64,000 nucleotides of DNA. It comes from an uncultured Bacteroidota bacterium (GTDB taxonomy: Bacteria; Bacteroidota; Bacteroidia; Chitinophagales; Chitinophagaceae). The translations under genes and the position numbers were made by a program. Numbering within the stretch: position 1 is the first letter of the stretch; the number at the start of each line of letters is the position of its first letter. Positions 8,700 to 17,306 of this stretch are shown here, one piece after another. The stretch lies in assembly GCA_903938445.1 (NCBI GenBank), contig CAJADG010000081.1, positions 30,145 through 94,144 of the forward strand. Reading direction: 5' to 3'. The notes under the pieces are model-generated. The model was not told the origin of the DNA. It did not search any database and saw only the letters and a list, made by a program, of their open reading frames with translations.

Positions 8700-9623
8700 A
8701 TGAGAGCTAGGATTTATAAATCTACAGGTAGTTGGTACACCGTTAAATCGGAGGAGGGATTGTTTTATCAAGCACGCATAAAAGGGGTGATAAAATTAGA
8801 CAATCGTACTTCTACCAACCCCATAGCGGTAGGGGATTGGGTGAGTTGTGAAAAAGAAGCCGATCAGCCTACCATCATGATATCTGACATTTTAGATCGA
8901 GATAATTACGTTGCAAGACAATCACCACATAATAAAAGACAGCAACATATTATTGCTTCTAATTTAGATCAATCTATTTTGCTTGCTACTTTAAAGTCTC
9001 CAAAAACTTCACAGGGATTTATTGATCGTTTTTTAATTTCTTGTGAGGCTTTTCATATTCCAGCTATTATTGTTTTTAATAAATCTGACATCTATGGAGA
9101 AAAAGAGATGGCAATTTATGAAATGATGAAAGAAATGTATGAAGCCATAGGGTACCAAGTTTTTTTAATAAGCATTGAAAAAGAAATTGGATTAGCTCCT
9201 ATTAAAGAATTGTTATTGAATAAAACTACATTGGTAAGTGGACATAGTGGAGTAGGTAAATCTTCTTTTATTAATTATTTATTTCCAGACTTAGATATTG
9301 ATACGCAAGAAGTTAGTGAGTGGAGTGGAAAAGGAATGCATACTACTACCTTTGCACAAATGTATGATTTGCCAACAGGAGGTTCGGTGATTGATACACC
9401 CGGTATGCGTGAATTGGGTTTGGTTAATTTAGAGAAAGAAGAATTAGCGCAATATTTTCCGGAAATGCGTGAAAAAATGAGCGGCTGTCAATTTAATAAT
9501 TGCCAACATATTAACGAACCAGGTTGTGCCGTGAAAGCTGCAGTGGAAAAGGGTTTGATAACCGAAGCACGCTTTTTTAGTTACGTGGATTTATGGCATG
9601 GTATAGAGACCTACAAGTATTAA
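8700..9623 (+). CDS. rsgA: Ribosome small-subunit-dependent GTPase A
   Basis: The 307-residue protein has the RsgA layout: an N-terminal OB fold, a circularly permuted GTPase domain with NKSD (G4) ahead of the P-loop GHSGVGKSS and DTPGMRELG (G3), and a C-terminal zinc-binding segment with Cys/Cys/His/Cys (CQFNNCQHINEPGC). It is a GTPase that checks late maturation of the 30S subunit. It is transcribed divergently from menG and converges on the carbonic anhydrase gene with a 17-nt gap. Confidence 0.94.
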   Translation: MRARIYKSTGSWYTVKSEEGLFYQARIKGVIKLDNRTSTNPIAVGDWVSCEKEADQPTIMISDILDRDNYVARQSPHNKRQQHIIASNLDQSILLATLKSPKTSQGFIDRFLISCEAFHIPAIIVFNKSDIYGEKEMAIYEMMKEMYEAIGYQVFLISIEKEIGLAPIKELLLNKTTLVSGHSGVGKSSFINYLFPDLDIDTQEVSEWSGKGMHTTTFAQMYDLPTGGSVIDTPGMRELGLVNLEKEELAQYFPEMREKMSGCQFNNCQHINEPGCAVKAAVEKGLITEARFFSYVDLWHGIETYKY

Positions 9624-9640
9624 TTCCACATTTATTTTTC

Positions 9641-10180
9641 CTACTTTTTATCAGGCGCTTCATTGGCATGCTCAAACCAGCTTGCATACTTTACATAATT
9701 ATTCGAAATACGATTTATCTCGCCATGAATTAATTCCTCACTAACTGCTTTAACTTTTTTAGCGGGTACACCAGCATAAATACTTCCAGCTTCTACAATT
9801 GTTCCTTCTAAAACCACAGCACCTGCTGCAATAATTGAATTAGAATGCACCACGCATCCATCCATTACAATACTACCCATACCAATTAAAACATTGTCGT
9901 GAATGGTACAACCATGCACCATAGCATTATGTCCAATGGAAACATTGTTGCCAATATTAGTAGGGTGTTTTAAATAAGTACAATGTATAATAGCGCCGTC
10001 TTGAATATTTACTTTATTACCCATTTTAATAAAATGCACATCTCCTCTGATGACCGCATTAAACCAAACTGAGCATTCATTACCCATGACCACATCACCC
10101 ACAATGGTTGCATTGGGTGCTACAAAACAATTTTCACCAAATTGTGGATCTTTCCCTTGAACAGTGAGTATGGTTGCCAT
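9641..10180 (-). CDS. Gamma-carbonic-anhydrase-family hexapeptide protein
   Basis: The 179-residue left-handed beta-helix protein is built from hexapeptide repeats (APNATIVGDVVMG, NKVNIQDGAIIH, NNVSIGHNAMVHG). It has the three metal-binding histidines expected in gamma-class enzymes (HCTYLKHP, GHNAMVHG). Family members are carbonic anhydrases or YrdA/PaaY-type homologues of unproven activity. The start at 10180 (MATILTVQG) is preferred: an in-frame ATG at 10231 would add 17 unlike residues and run into the divergent aminotransferase gene. Confidence 0.85.
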   Translation of the reverse strand: MATILTVQGKDPQFGENCFVAPNATIVGDVVMGNECSVWFNAVIRGDVHFIKMGNKVNIQDGAIIHCTYLKHPTNIGNNVSIGHNAMVHGCTIHDNVLIGMGSIVMDGCVVHSNSIIAAGAVVLEGTIVEAGSIYAGVPAKKVKAVSEELIHGEINRISNNYVKYASWFEHANEAPDKK

Positions 10181-10214
10181 AAAAATGCGACTTTTGTACT
10201 GCAAATTACGCTGA

Positions 10215-11414
10215 ATGGCAACAATAAACAATAGACATCTCTTTTTTCAACACCTGGCTCAAACCTCAGATAAACCTATAGGGATAGAAGTGGCAACGGC
10301 TAATGGTATTTATATTCATGACGTAGCAGGCAAAGCCTTTATAGATATGATTGCAGGATTTAGTGTTTGTAATATTGGGCATAGTCATCCTGCAGTAATT
10401 CATGCCATTAAAGAACAGGTGGAAAAATACATGCATGTTATCGTGTATGGTGAATTTGTGCAAGCGCCACAAGTACAATATGCAAAAGCAATCACGGCCT
10501 TGTTACCAGAAAATTTAGATGCAGTCTATTTTACAAATAGTGGTGCTGAAGCAACGGAAGGCGCAATGAAATTGGCAAAGCGTGTTACAGGTCGAACAAA
10601 AATACTTTCTTTTAAAGGTGCTTATCATGGAAGTACACAAGGGGCATTGAGTGTAATGGGAGATGAATATTTTAAAAATGCGTTTAGGCCTTTGCTACCT
10701 GATACTTTACAATTACGCTATAATAATTTTGAAGATATTGAATTCATTGATAATACAGTTGCATGTGTTTTAGTAGAATTAGTGCAAGCCGAAACGGGCG
10801 TTACACCTGCTAACAAAGAATGGATTGGGGCCTTAAAGGAAAAGTGTGAATCTTTATGTGCTTTATTGATTGTTGATGAAATTCAATCTGGCTTTGGGCG
10901 TACAGGTACCTTATTTGCTTTTGAACAATATGGGATTGTTCCAGATATTTTATTAACGGGGAAAGCATTGGGTGGCGGCCTGCCATTGGGGGCTTTTATT
11001 GCTAGTGCTAAAATGATGTCAGCATTGACTCAAAATCCTGTATTAGGCCATATCACTACCTTTGGTGGGAATCCTGTTTCCTGTGCAGCGGGGATGGCAG
11101 CATTAACTGTTTTACAGCAAAGTGGTTGGATAGGAGCGGTGAAAGAAAAGGAAAATTATTTAGTGAATCATTTGCATCACCCTGCTATATTACATCGCAA
11201 TCATTGTGGATTATGGATGTCATTACAATTTGAATCCGCAGCGTTGACTAAAAAAATTGCAGCTGCTTGTATTGAAAATGGAGTAATAACGGATTGGTTT
11301 TTATTTGCTGAAGATCGCATTCGTATTGCACCGCCTTTATGCATCACGATTGATGAACTAATTGTAGCGATAGATAAAATGATTGCAAGTATCAATCAGG
11401 CAACCTCGAATTAG
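10215..11414 (+). CDS. Class III pyridoxal-phosphate aminotransferase (acetylornithine aminotransferase-like)
   Basis: This 399-residue fold-type I aminotransferase has FTNSGAEATEGAMKLA (phosphate binding), FKGAYHGST, the VDEIQSGFGRTG segment with the cofactor-contacting Asp, and GKALGGGLPLGAF with the Schiff-base lysine. The family moves amino groups from omega-amino substrates such as acetylornithine, ornithine or 4-aminobutyrate to 2-oxoglutarate. No arginine-pathway gene lies next to it, so substrate and symbol are left open. It is divergent from the carbonic anhydrase (34 nt between starts) and overlaps the end of bshA by 4 nt. Confidence 0.85.
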   Translation: MATINNRHLFFQHLAQTSDKPIGIEVATANGIYIHDVAGKAFIDMIAGFSVCNIGHSHPAVIHAIKEQVEKYMHVIVYGEFVQAPQVQYAKAITALLPENLDAVYFTNSGAEATEGAMKLAKRVTGRTKILSFKGAYHGSTQGALSVMGDEYFKNAFRPLLPDTLQLRYNNFEDIEFIDNTVACVLVELVQAETGVTPANKEWIGALKEKCESLCALLIVDEIQSGFGRTGTLFAFEQYGIVPDILLTGKALGGGLPLGAFIASAKMMSALTQNPVLGHITTFGGNPVSCAAGMAALTVLQQSGWIGAVKEKENYLVNHLHHPAILHRNHCGLWMSLQFESAALTKKIAAACIENGVITDWFLFAEDRIRIAPPLCITIDELIVAIDKMIASINQATSN

Positions 11415-12547
11415 CAATCTCCTGTTCTGCAATATTGACGATACAAAGTTTCGTATTGAGGAATAATACTTTCAATATCAAATTGCTTTGCTTGATTTAA
11501 TGCGTTCTTTTTAAAAGTATTCAACTTTTCTTCGTCTTGTAAAATGGCAATTGCTTTTTCGCTCATTGTTTTGGTGTCTCCCACAGATGCAGTATATCCC
11601 GTAACGCCATCGATGTTTACTTCGGCTAGTCCACCTGCGTCAGAACTAATCACCACAGCACTTGCAGCCATTGCTTCTAAGGCAGCTAATCCAAAGCTTT
11701 CATATTCTGATGGTAGTAAGAAAATATCACTTACTGCTAAAATTTCTTCCATTTGCTCTTGCTTTCCTAAAAAACGGACATCGGATTCTATTCCAAATTG
11801 TCTTGCTAAGTCCTCGGCAATAGGACGTTCTGGTCCATCACCCACCATTAACAATTTAGAAGGAATAGTAGCATGAATATTTTTAAATATTTCCATTACA
11901 TCATCTATTCTTTTTATTTTTCTAAAGTTAGATGCGTGTACAATAATTTTTTCTCCATTAGGTGCAATCACTTGTCTAAATGCAGCCACCGGTTTTTTAT
12001 CATAACGATGTAAATCCACAAAATTATTGATGACCTGAATATTTTTACGAATATCAAAATGCTTCAAGGTTTCTTCTTTCAAATTTTCAGACACTGCAGT
12101 AATCGCATCACTCTCATTAATGGAGAAAGTAACTACGGGTTCGTAAGTTTTATCTCTTCCTACTAAAGTAATATCCGTTCCATGTAGCGTAGTAATTACA
12201 GGAACCGATCTGCCTGTTTTTTGCATTACAATTTGCTTGGCAGTATAAGCAGCTGAAGCATGCGGAATAGCATAATGTGCATGTATCAAATCCAAATCAT
12301 GATTTAAAATAACATCCACCATGGTACTGGCTAAAGCCAATTCATAAGGAGGATAATCAAATAAAGGATAAGTAGGTACCCTTACCTCATGATAAAATAT
12401 ATTGGCATGGAAGCCATTTAATCGAACCGGTTGTTGGTAGGTAATAAAATGAATCTCATGACCTTTTTCGGCCAATGCTTTTCCAAGCTCAGTCGCTAAT
12501 ACGCCACTTCCTCCAAATGTTGGATAACAAACAATACCAATCTTCAT
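11411..12547 (-). CDS. bshA: N-acetyl-alpha-D-glucosaminyl L-malate synthase BshA
   Basis: The 378-residue GT4 glycosyltransferase begins MKIGIVCYPTFGGSGV, typical of BshA, and carries TTLHGTDITLVG and the C-terminal EX7E region SEYESFGLAALEAMA. BshA joins UDP-GlcNAc to L-malate in the first step of bacillithiol synthesis. Later genes (bshB, bshC) are not in the window. Length and start match the family; it converges on the aminotransferase. Confidence 0.9.
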   Translation of the reverse strand: MKIGIVCYPTFGGSGVLATELGKALAEKGHEIHFITYQQPVRLNGFHANIFYHEVRVPTYPLFDYPPYELALASTMVDVILNHDLDLIHAHYAIPHASAAYTAKQIVMQKTGRSVPVITTLHGTDITLVGRDKTYEPVVTFSINESDAITAVSENLKEETLKHFDIRKNIQVINNFVDLHRYDKKPVAAFRQVIAPNGEKIIVHASNFRKIKRIDDVMEIFKNIHATIPSKLLMVGDGPERPIAEDLARQFGIESDVRFLGKQEQMEEILAVSDIFLLPSEYESFGLAALEAMAASAVVISSDAGGLAEVNIDGVTGYTASVGDTKTMSEKAIAILQDEEKLNTFKKNALNQAKQFDIESIIPQYETLYRQYCRTGDC

Positions 12548-12637
12548 TTTACTTAAGTTGAATATGCAATTAACAACTAAATATCCGATAAAGTTTAATT
12601 ATATTTAAGAATTATTTGAATGTTAAAATAACAACTT

Positions 12638-14011
12638 ATGCGTCTATTATTAGTGTTGGTTTTTTGTTTGCCATTTTTAGCGCAAGCACAAGTGAATCAA
12701 GATAGTATTATGATTAAAAAAATGTCAGATGAAATTATGACCCATGGCAAGGCTTATGATTTGTTAAGAGAGCTGACTAAAAAAATTGGAGGTCGTTTAG
12801 CGGGTTCTCCTCAACAACAAAATGCGGCCGTTTGGGGTAAGCGTAATATGGAATCATTTAATCCTGATAAAGTGTATTTGCAGCCTTGTAAAACACCAAG
12901 TTGGCAAAGAGGTGGAAAAGATTTTGCAGCCATTGTGGGCGTTAATGGAAAGCCAACAATCCAAAAATTAGAAGTATTGGCATTGGGAAATTCATTAGGC
13001 AGTAATGGTTTAATTGAAGCTGAACTTTTAGCCGTTGCTAATTTTGATGAATTGGAAAAACGCAAGGACGAAGTAAAAGGAAAAATTGTTTATTTCAATA
13101 GTGAGTTTGATCCAACATTGGTGCAAACCTTTAAAGCATATGGTGCATCTGGTGTGTACAGAAGATCAGGCCCTAGTCGTGCTGCAAAATATGGAGCAGT
13201 AGGCGTGATGATTCACTCCTTAAGTTCTGCACCTGATAATGCGCCACATACAGGTGCAATGGTATATGATGAAGCGCAACCAAAAATTCCTGCTGTAGCT
13301 TTAGGACCTAATGATGCTAAGGCTTTATATGCACAAGCAAAAAAAGAAACCCTAAGAGTGCAAATGCAAACCTATGGTTTCTTTTTACCTGATGCGGATG
13401 AAAATAATGTTGTTGCAGAAATAAAAGGTACAGAACATCCTGAAGAAATTATTACCATAGGAGGTCACTTAGATAGCTGGGATGTAAACGAAGGTGCACA
13501 TGATGATGGTGCAGGTGTGGTACATGCAATGGAAGTATTACGCACAATGAAAGCATTAAATTATCAACCTAAACATACTATTCGTTTTGTATTATTTGCC
13601 AATGAAGAGAATGGCGGAAAAGGGGGTGCTAAATATGCCGAGTTAGCGAAAGCAAATAAAGAGAAACATATTTTAGCTTTAGAAAGTGATGAGGGTGGTT
13701 TTACACCAAGAGCCATTGCTATTACTTGTTCTCCAGCACAATTAGCTCGATTTGAAAAATGGACGCCGTTGTTAAAGCCTTATGGAACCGAAGTTACACC
13801 AGGCGGTGGTGGCGCTGATATTGGACCATTAACAGGGTATGATAAAAATATTATTATGTCGAGCATGATTCCAGATAGTCAACGTTATTTTGATTTGCAC
13901 CATGCAAAAACAGATGTTTTTGAAAATGTAAATAAGCGTGAATTGTTATTAGGTGCGGTAAACATCGCAGCCTTCATTTACTTAGTAGATCAGTATGGCG
14001 TGAATCCATAA
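12638..14011 (+). CDS. Exported M28-family metallopeptidase (carboxypeptidase Q-like)
   Basis: The 457-residue protein starts with a signal peptide (MRLLLVLVFCLPFLAQAQ). The M28 di-zinc site is visible as GGHLDSWD, HDDGAG, the NEENGG catalytic/ligand Glu pair, ESDEGG and a late LHHAKTD histidine. A segment of about 100 residues ahead of the catalytic core resembles the PA insert of CPQ/PGCP-type aminopeptidases. It probably degrades peptides in the periplasm or outside the cell. It stands alone and ends at a strong hairpin. Confidence 0.88.
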   Translation: MRLLLVLVFCLPFLAQAQVNQDSIMIKKMSDEIMTHGKAYDLLRELTKKIGGRLAGSPQQQNAAVWGKRNMESFNPDKVYLQPCKTPSWQRGGKDFAAIVGVNGKPTIQKLEVLALGNSLGSNGLIEAELLAVANFDELEKRKDEVKGKIVYFNSEFDPTLVQTFKAYGASGVYRRSGPSRAAKYGAVGVMIHSLSSAPDNAPHTGAMVYDEAQPKIPAVALGPNDAKALYAQAKKETLRVQMQTYGFFLPDADENNVVAEIKGTEHPEEIITIGGHLDSWDVNEGAHDDGAGVVHAMEVLRTMKALNYQPKHTIRFVLFANEENGGKGGAKYAELAKANKEKHILALESDEGGFTPRAIAITCSPAQLARFEKWTPLLKPYGTEVTPGGGGADIGPLTGYDKNIIMSSMIPDSQRYFDLHHAKTDVFENVNKRELLLGAVNIAAFIYLVDQYGVNP

Positions 14012-14030
14012 GTCAGTCACGAAAATTAAT

Positions 14031-14070
14031 TAGACAAATAAGCCCCGAATTTCCGGGGCTTATTTGTCTA
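14031..14070 (+). terminator. Long hairpin terminator after the M28 peptidase
   Basis: A perfect 17-bp inverted repeat (TAGACAAATAAGCCCCG / CGGGGCTTATTTGTCTA) with a 6-nt loop begins 19 nt past the peptidase stop. Its AT-rich outer arms mean it could work in both directions between these convergent genes. Confidence 0.8.
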
Positions 14071-14139
14071 GGTTTTCTACACATCAGTCGCTTTGCGACT
14101 TCTTAGGTGGCTTTGAAAAAATCATAAGACGAAAAATAA

Positions 14140-14170
14140 AAAAGCCCTTAAATTTTAATTAAGGGCTTTT
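14140..14170 (-). terminator. Rho-independent terminator of the carB C-half gene
   Basis: A 12-bp stem AAAAGCCCTTAA / TTAAGGGCTTTT, followed on the minus strand by a T-run, lies 3 nt beyond the minus-strand stop at 14174. Confidence 0.85.
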
Positions 14171-14173
14171 TTA

Positions 14174-15367
14174 TTAACGAGAAAGGTTCATGGAACGCTC
14201 TTTGTACAATGTTCTGAAGTAAGGGTCGCGTAAGTCTTTGATAAAACGAATCGCTTCACCAGTACTCTTCATCTCTGGTCCTAATTCTTTGTTCACGCCA
14301 GGGAATTTCTCAAAGCTAAACACCGGTTCTTTAATTGCGAAGCCGTCTAGTTTTTTCTCCATGGTAAAGTCAGTCAACTTTGCAGATCCCAACATTATTT
14401 TGGTAGCAATATTTAAATAAGGTATTTGATATGCTTTAGCAATGAACGGTGTTGTTCTTGATGCTCTTGGGTTAGCTTCAATCACATATACTTTATCATC
14501 CTTAATGGCAAACTGAATATTAATCAATCCTCTGATATTTAAAGCTCTTGCGATTTTCTCACTATAAAATTCCATTGTCGCAACAATCAATGGAGTCAAG
14601 TTAAATGCAGGTAATACTGCATTACTATCACCACTATGAATACCCGCTGGCTCAATATGTTCCATCACACCCATTACGTGAAAAGTTTCACCATCAAAAA
14701 TGGCATCCACTTCGGCTTCTTGACAACGATCTAAGAAATGGTCAATTAAAATTTTATTATCAGGGATATGTTTTAAAATGCCTACTACTGCAGTTTCTAC
14801 TTCGGCATCATTGATTACAATACGCATTCTTTGACCACCAATTACATAGCTAGGTCTTACCAATACTGGATAACCTACTTGGTTGGCAACCTCAATGGCT
14901 TCTTCGGCTGTGTAAGCAGTACCATAACTTGGATAAGGAATATTTAATTCTTTTAACAAGTCACTAAAACGACCACGGTCTTCGGCGATATCTAAACTAT
15001 CAAATGAAGTACCTATAATTTTAATGCCTCTTTCTGTTAAACGCTTTGCTAATTTTAATGCAGTCTGTCCTCCTAATTGTACAATCACACCTTCTGGTTG
15101 TTCTAATTCAATAATCTCCCAAAGGTGTTCCCAAAACACAGGCTCGAAATATAATTTATCGGCCATATCAAAATCGGTAGATACGGTTTCAGGATTACAG
15201 TTAACCATGATGGCTTCGTAACCAGATTCTTTCACTGCTAATAAACCGTGTACACAACAATAGTCAAATTCAATACCTTGCCCAATACGATTAGGACCAC
15301 TTCCTAAAACAATAATTTTCTTCTTTTTCGATGGGATGGATTCGTTGGAGTTCAGATTGTTGCTCAT
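14174..15367 (-). CDS. carB: Carbamoyl-phosphate synthase large chain, C-terminal ATP-grasp half only
   Basis: The 397-residue protein corresponds to the second half of CarB. It begins with the pre-ATP-grasp motif IIVLGSGPNRIGQG, then YEAIMVNCNPETVSTD, VIVQLGGQTALKLA, the ATP-grasp core VGYPVLVRPSYVIGG and metal ligands VIEANPRAS, and stops soon after LGPEMKSTGEA. The first half and the C-terminal MGS allosteric domain are absent, and no partner gene is adjacent (umuC lies upstream). This half should use ATP to phosphorylate carbamate and needs an N-terminal partner. The start at 15367 is chosen because a perfect -7 promoter lies between it and the upstream in-frame ATG at 15439. Confidence 0.85.
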   Translation of the reverse strand: MSNNLNSNESIPSKKKKIIVLGSGPNRIGQGIEFDYCCVHGLLAVKESGYEAIMVNCNPETVSTDFDMADKLYFEPVFWEHLWEIIELEQPEGVIVQLGGQTALKLAKRLTERGIKIIGTSFDSLDIAEDRGRFSDLLKELNIPYPSYGTAYTAEEAIEVANQVGYPVLVRPSYVIGGQRMRIVINDAEVETAVVGILKHIPDNKILIDHFLDRCQEAEVDAIFDGETFHVMGVMEHIEPAGIHSGDSNAVLPAFNLTPLIVATMEFYSEKIARALNIRGLINIQFAIKDDKVYVIEANPRASRTTPFIAKAYQIPYLNIATKIMLGSAKLTDFTMEKKLDGFAIKEPVFSFEKFPGVNKELGPEMKSTGEAIRFIKDLRDPYFRTLYKERSMNLSR

Positions 15368-15382
15368 ATGTATAAAATTGGG

Positions 15383-15390
15383 CAAAAATA
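15383..15390 (-). promoter_or_regulatory. -7 promoter element TATTTTTG for the carB half gene
   Basis: This exact TAnnTTTG match on the minus strand ends 15 nt before the ATG at 15367. It excludes the longer start at 15439 if it is the active promoter. Confidence 0.55.
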
Positions 15391-15445
15391 CATCAGCAAA
15401 AGCATTTATACGAATTTTTATGGAAGGGTTTTCCACCAAGTTTAC

Positions 15446-16732
15446 TTATTGCACCTGGCAAAGCTCGTCCCAACGGGTGGTATAGCGTTTGCTGCGCTTT
15501 TCACTACGCATTTTCCAGTTTTTCTGGGTGCTCGAAGTGCCAAATTTGAGTACGTCGTTGCGATAAGCAGCATTCATATTGTCAATAACATTCATTAGTT
15601 TTTTGCGTCTCGCATCGGCCGGGGCAGCAAAGAGGTTGGTTTGTAAAGCGCTATCGGGCACAAAATCACTTACAATCACCCCTGCTTTTTTATACACTTC
15701 GCCTTCCTCAAATAGGGTTTTGCCAATAGCGACTGCGGCCTTGATAATATCGGGGGTCACATTGCTTGGGTTGTCTAGTAAAGTATATCCATTTACCTGG
15801 CTGCCTCGGTGGTAGTGTGTGTGGTAGGGTTGAGGGGCCACTTTGCGCAGTAAAAAAACATGCACGCATTTTGCGGCACTATTTTGCCTTCTTAATTTTT
15901 CACAGCAACGAGTAGCATAAGTCGCGAGGGCTTCTTCAATTTCCTGCCAGCTAGTTACATTGCGACCAAACATGCGCGTAGTAGCGATCATTTTTTTTTC
16001 GGTACGCGGTGCTTGCATACTATGACTTTGTAATCCTTTGAGCTCTCTCATTAATTTAATACCCGTAATGCCCCCTAAAAATTTTTTACCCCAGCTAAGG
16101 TCTTTCATGCTTAATGCAAATGCGGTATGAATACCATACACTTTTAATTTTTCGCTATAGCTATAACCAATTCCCCAAACATCTTCGATAGGTGTTTTTT
16201 GTAAAGCGTTTTGTATTTTTTGTACGCTATCTAAAACCACTACACAATTGGTTTGTATTTTATTTTTTTTAGCCAATCTATTGGCAACTTTGCTGAGTAC
16301 TTTATTAGGTGCGGCACCAATAGATACCGAAATGCCCGTCCAAGTTTCGATGGTGTTTTTTAAATGAATGCAAAAATCATATACATCTTTATCGGCAATA
16401 TGATGTAAGTCTACAAAGGCTTCATCTACTGAATACACTTCTACATGATCCTTTGGTAGCAAGGATCTCATGGTTTCCATTACACGCCAACTCAAGTCAC
16501 CGTATAAATGGTAATTAGAGGAGAAAGTGTGTATCCCAAATTTTTTAATGCGCTCAGCTTCTTGAAAATAAGGGGCCGCCATAGCGATTCCTAATTTTTT
16601 TGCTTCGTCGGAACGAGAAACGATACAGCCATCATTATTGCTTAAAACAACAATGGGTGCATTTTGTAAAGTGGGTGCAAAAAGCCGCTCACAGGAACAG
16701 TAAAAACTATTACAATCAATAATCGCTTGCAC
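15446..16732 (-). CDS. umuC: Y-family DNA polymerase UmuC (Pol V catalytic subunit)
   Basis: The 428-residue Y-family polymerase opens with IIDCNSFYCSCER (catalytic D6) and has YSVDEAF (D103, E104) as the second metal-binding motif. Next come the helix-hairpin-helix region EDVWGIGYSYSEKL and a little-finger domain near 240-350. It copies damaged DNA with low fidelity during the SOS response, together with UmuD'. It lies 33 nt after the umuD-like gene, in the usual umuDC order. Full length. Confidence 0.93.
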   Translation of the reverse strand: MQAIIDCNSFYCSCERLFAPTLQNAPIVVLSNNDGCIVSRSDEAKKLGIAMAAPYFQEAERIKKFGIHTFSSNYHLYGDLSWRVMETMRSLLPKDHVEVYSVDEAFVDLHHIADKDVYDFCIHLKNTIETWTGISVSIGAAPNKVLSKVANRLAKKNKIQTNCVVVLDSVQKIQNALQKTPIEDVWGIGYSYSEKLKVYGIHTAFALSMKDLSWGKKFLGGITGIKLMRELKGLQSHSMQAPRTEKKMIATTRMFGRNVTSWQEIEEALATYATRCCEKLRRQNSAAKCVHVFLLRKVAPQPYHTHYHRGSQVNGYTLLDNPSNVTPDIIKAAVAIGKTLFEEGEVYKKAGVIVSDFVPDSALQTNLFAAPADARRKKLMNVIDNMNAAYRNDVLKFGTSSTQKNWKMRSEKRSKRYTTRWDELCQVQ

Positions 16733-16765
16733 AATTTTAAAATTTAATTCGCAGTTAATAATCGA

Positions 16766-17209
16766 TTACAAACCATGAATTACATAAGTCACCACGCCCC
16801 ATGTTTTATAATCCTCCAAGTGTTCAATGTGGATAGCACCATACTTTTTATTTTCGGGGAGTAGGGTAACGCTATGTGTTTGCATTTGTAAACGACGCAC
16901 TAAAAATTCACCATTCAAAATAGCCACTACTACTTTTCCGGATCGGGGAGGAATACTGCGATCCACAATTAAAGTGTCTCCAATATGAATGCCGGCACCG
17001 AGCATGGCATCGCTATTGACTCTAAAGAAAAAAGTAGCTGGTTTATTGTGAATGAGTTGCTCATTTAGGTCAATACCTCTTTCCATAAAGTCGTCCGATG
17101 CGGCACCAAAACCGGTCGCATTGGCTTGCACTACTTGGCTGGCTTGGTAGTTTTTATTAATCTGTTGGGTAGCGATTCCCTCGCTTGGGTCCATATCTAT
17201 ATATTCCAT
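16766..17209 (-). CDS. UmuD-like S24 protein with both catalytic dyad residues replaced
   Basis: The 147-residue protein aligns with E. coli UmuD at a constant offset of +8 with no gaps (RIDLNQLLI versus GIDLNEQLI, DGEFTVKKLQ versus NGEFLVRRLQ). The catalytic Ser60 (GDSM) falls on A68 in NSDAM, and the general base Lys97 falls on R105. The cleavage site equivalent T32-G33 (ATGF) is kept. Self-cleavage to UmuD' therefore looks impossible by the known mechanism, although S66 two residues away could be an alternative nucleophile. It is first in the umuDC operon, behind a candidate operator. Confidence 0.85.
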   Translation of the reverse strand: MEYIDMDPSEGIATQQINKNYQASQVVQANATGFGAASDDFMERGIDLNEQLIHNKPATFFFRVNSDAMLGAGIHIGDTLIVDRSIPPRSGKVVVAILNGEFLVRRLQMQTHSVTLLPENKKYGAIHIEHLEDYKTWGVVTYVIHGL

Positions 17210-17211
17210 AA

Positions 17212-17249
17212 AACTAAATTTATTAGCAATATTAACTAAATTATTTAGT
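17212..17249 (-). promoter_or_regulatory. Candidate operator in front of umuDC: repeated AACTAAATT
   Basis: AACTAAATT occurs at 17212 and 17234, 22 bp (two helical turns) apart. The second copy lies in a perfect palindrome, ACTAAATTATTTAGT (17235-17249), and the first in a weaker one (CTAA-N5-TTAG). The pair sits 3-40 nt upstream of the umuD start, where a damage-responsive repressor would act. This is inference; no known LexA box was matched. Confidence 0.45.
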
Positions 17250-17306
17250 ATTTTTATGAATATTTTCTAGCGGGCATTTTGTACCTTGGGGGTCAAATTG
17301 TGCGCT

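Noticed and set aside
14174..15367. carB half gene as a pseudogene fragment
   Set aside because: The frame is intact, active-site segments are conserved, and it has its own promoter and terminator, so a functional split gene is more likely.
15368..15439. Longer N-terminus for the carB half gene (start at 15439)
   Set aside because: The extra 24 residues resemble no CarB sequence and an exact -7 promoter lies within that stretch.
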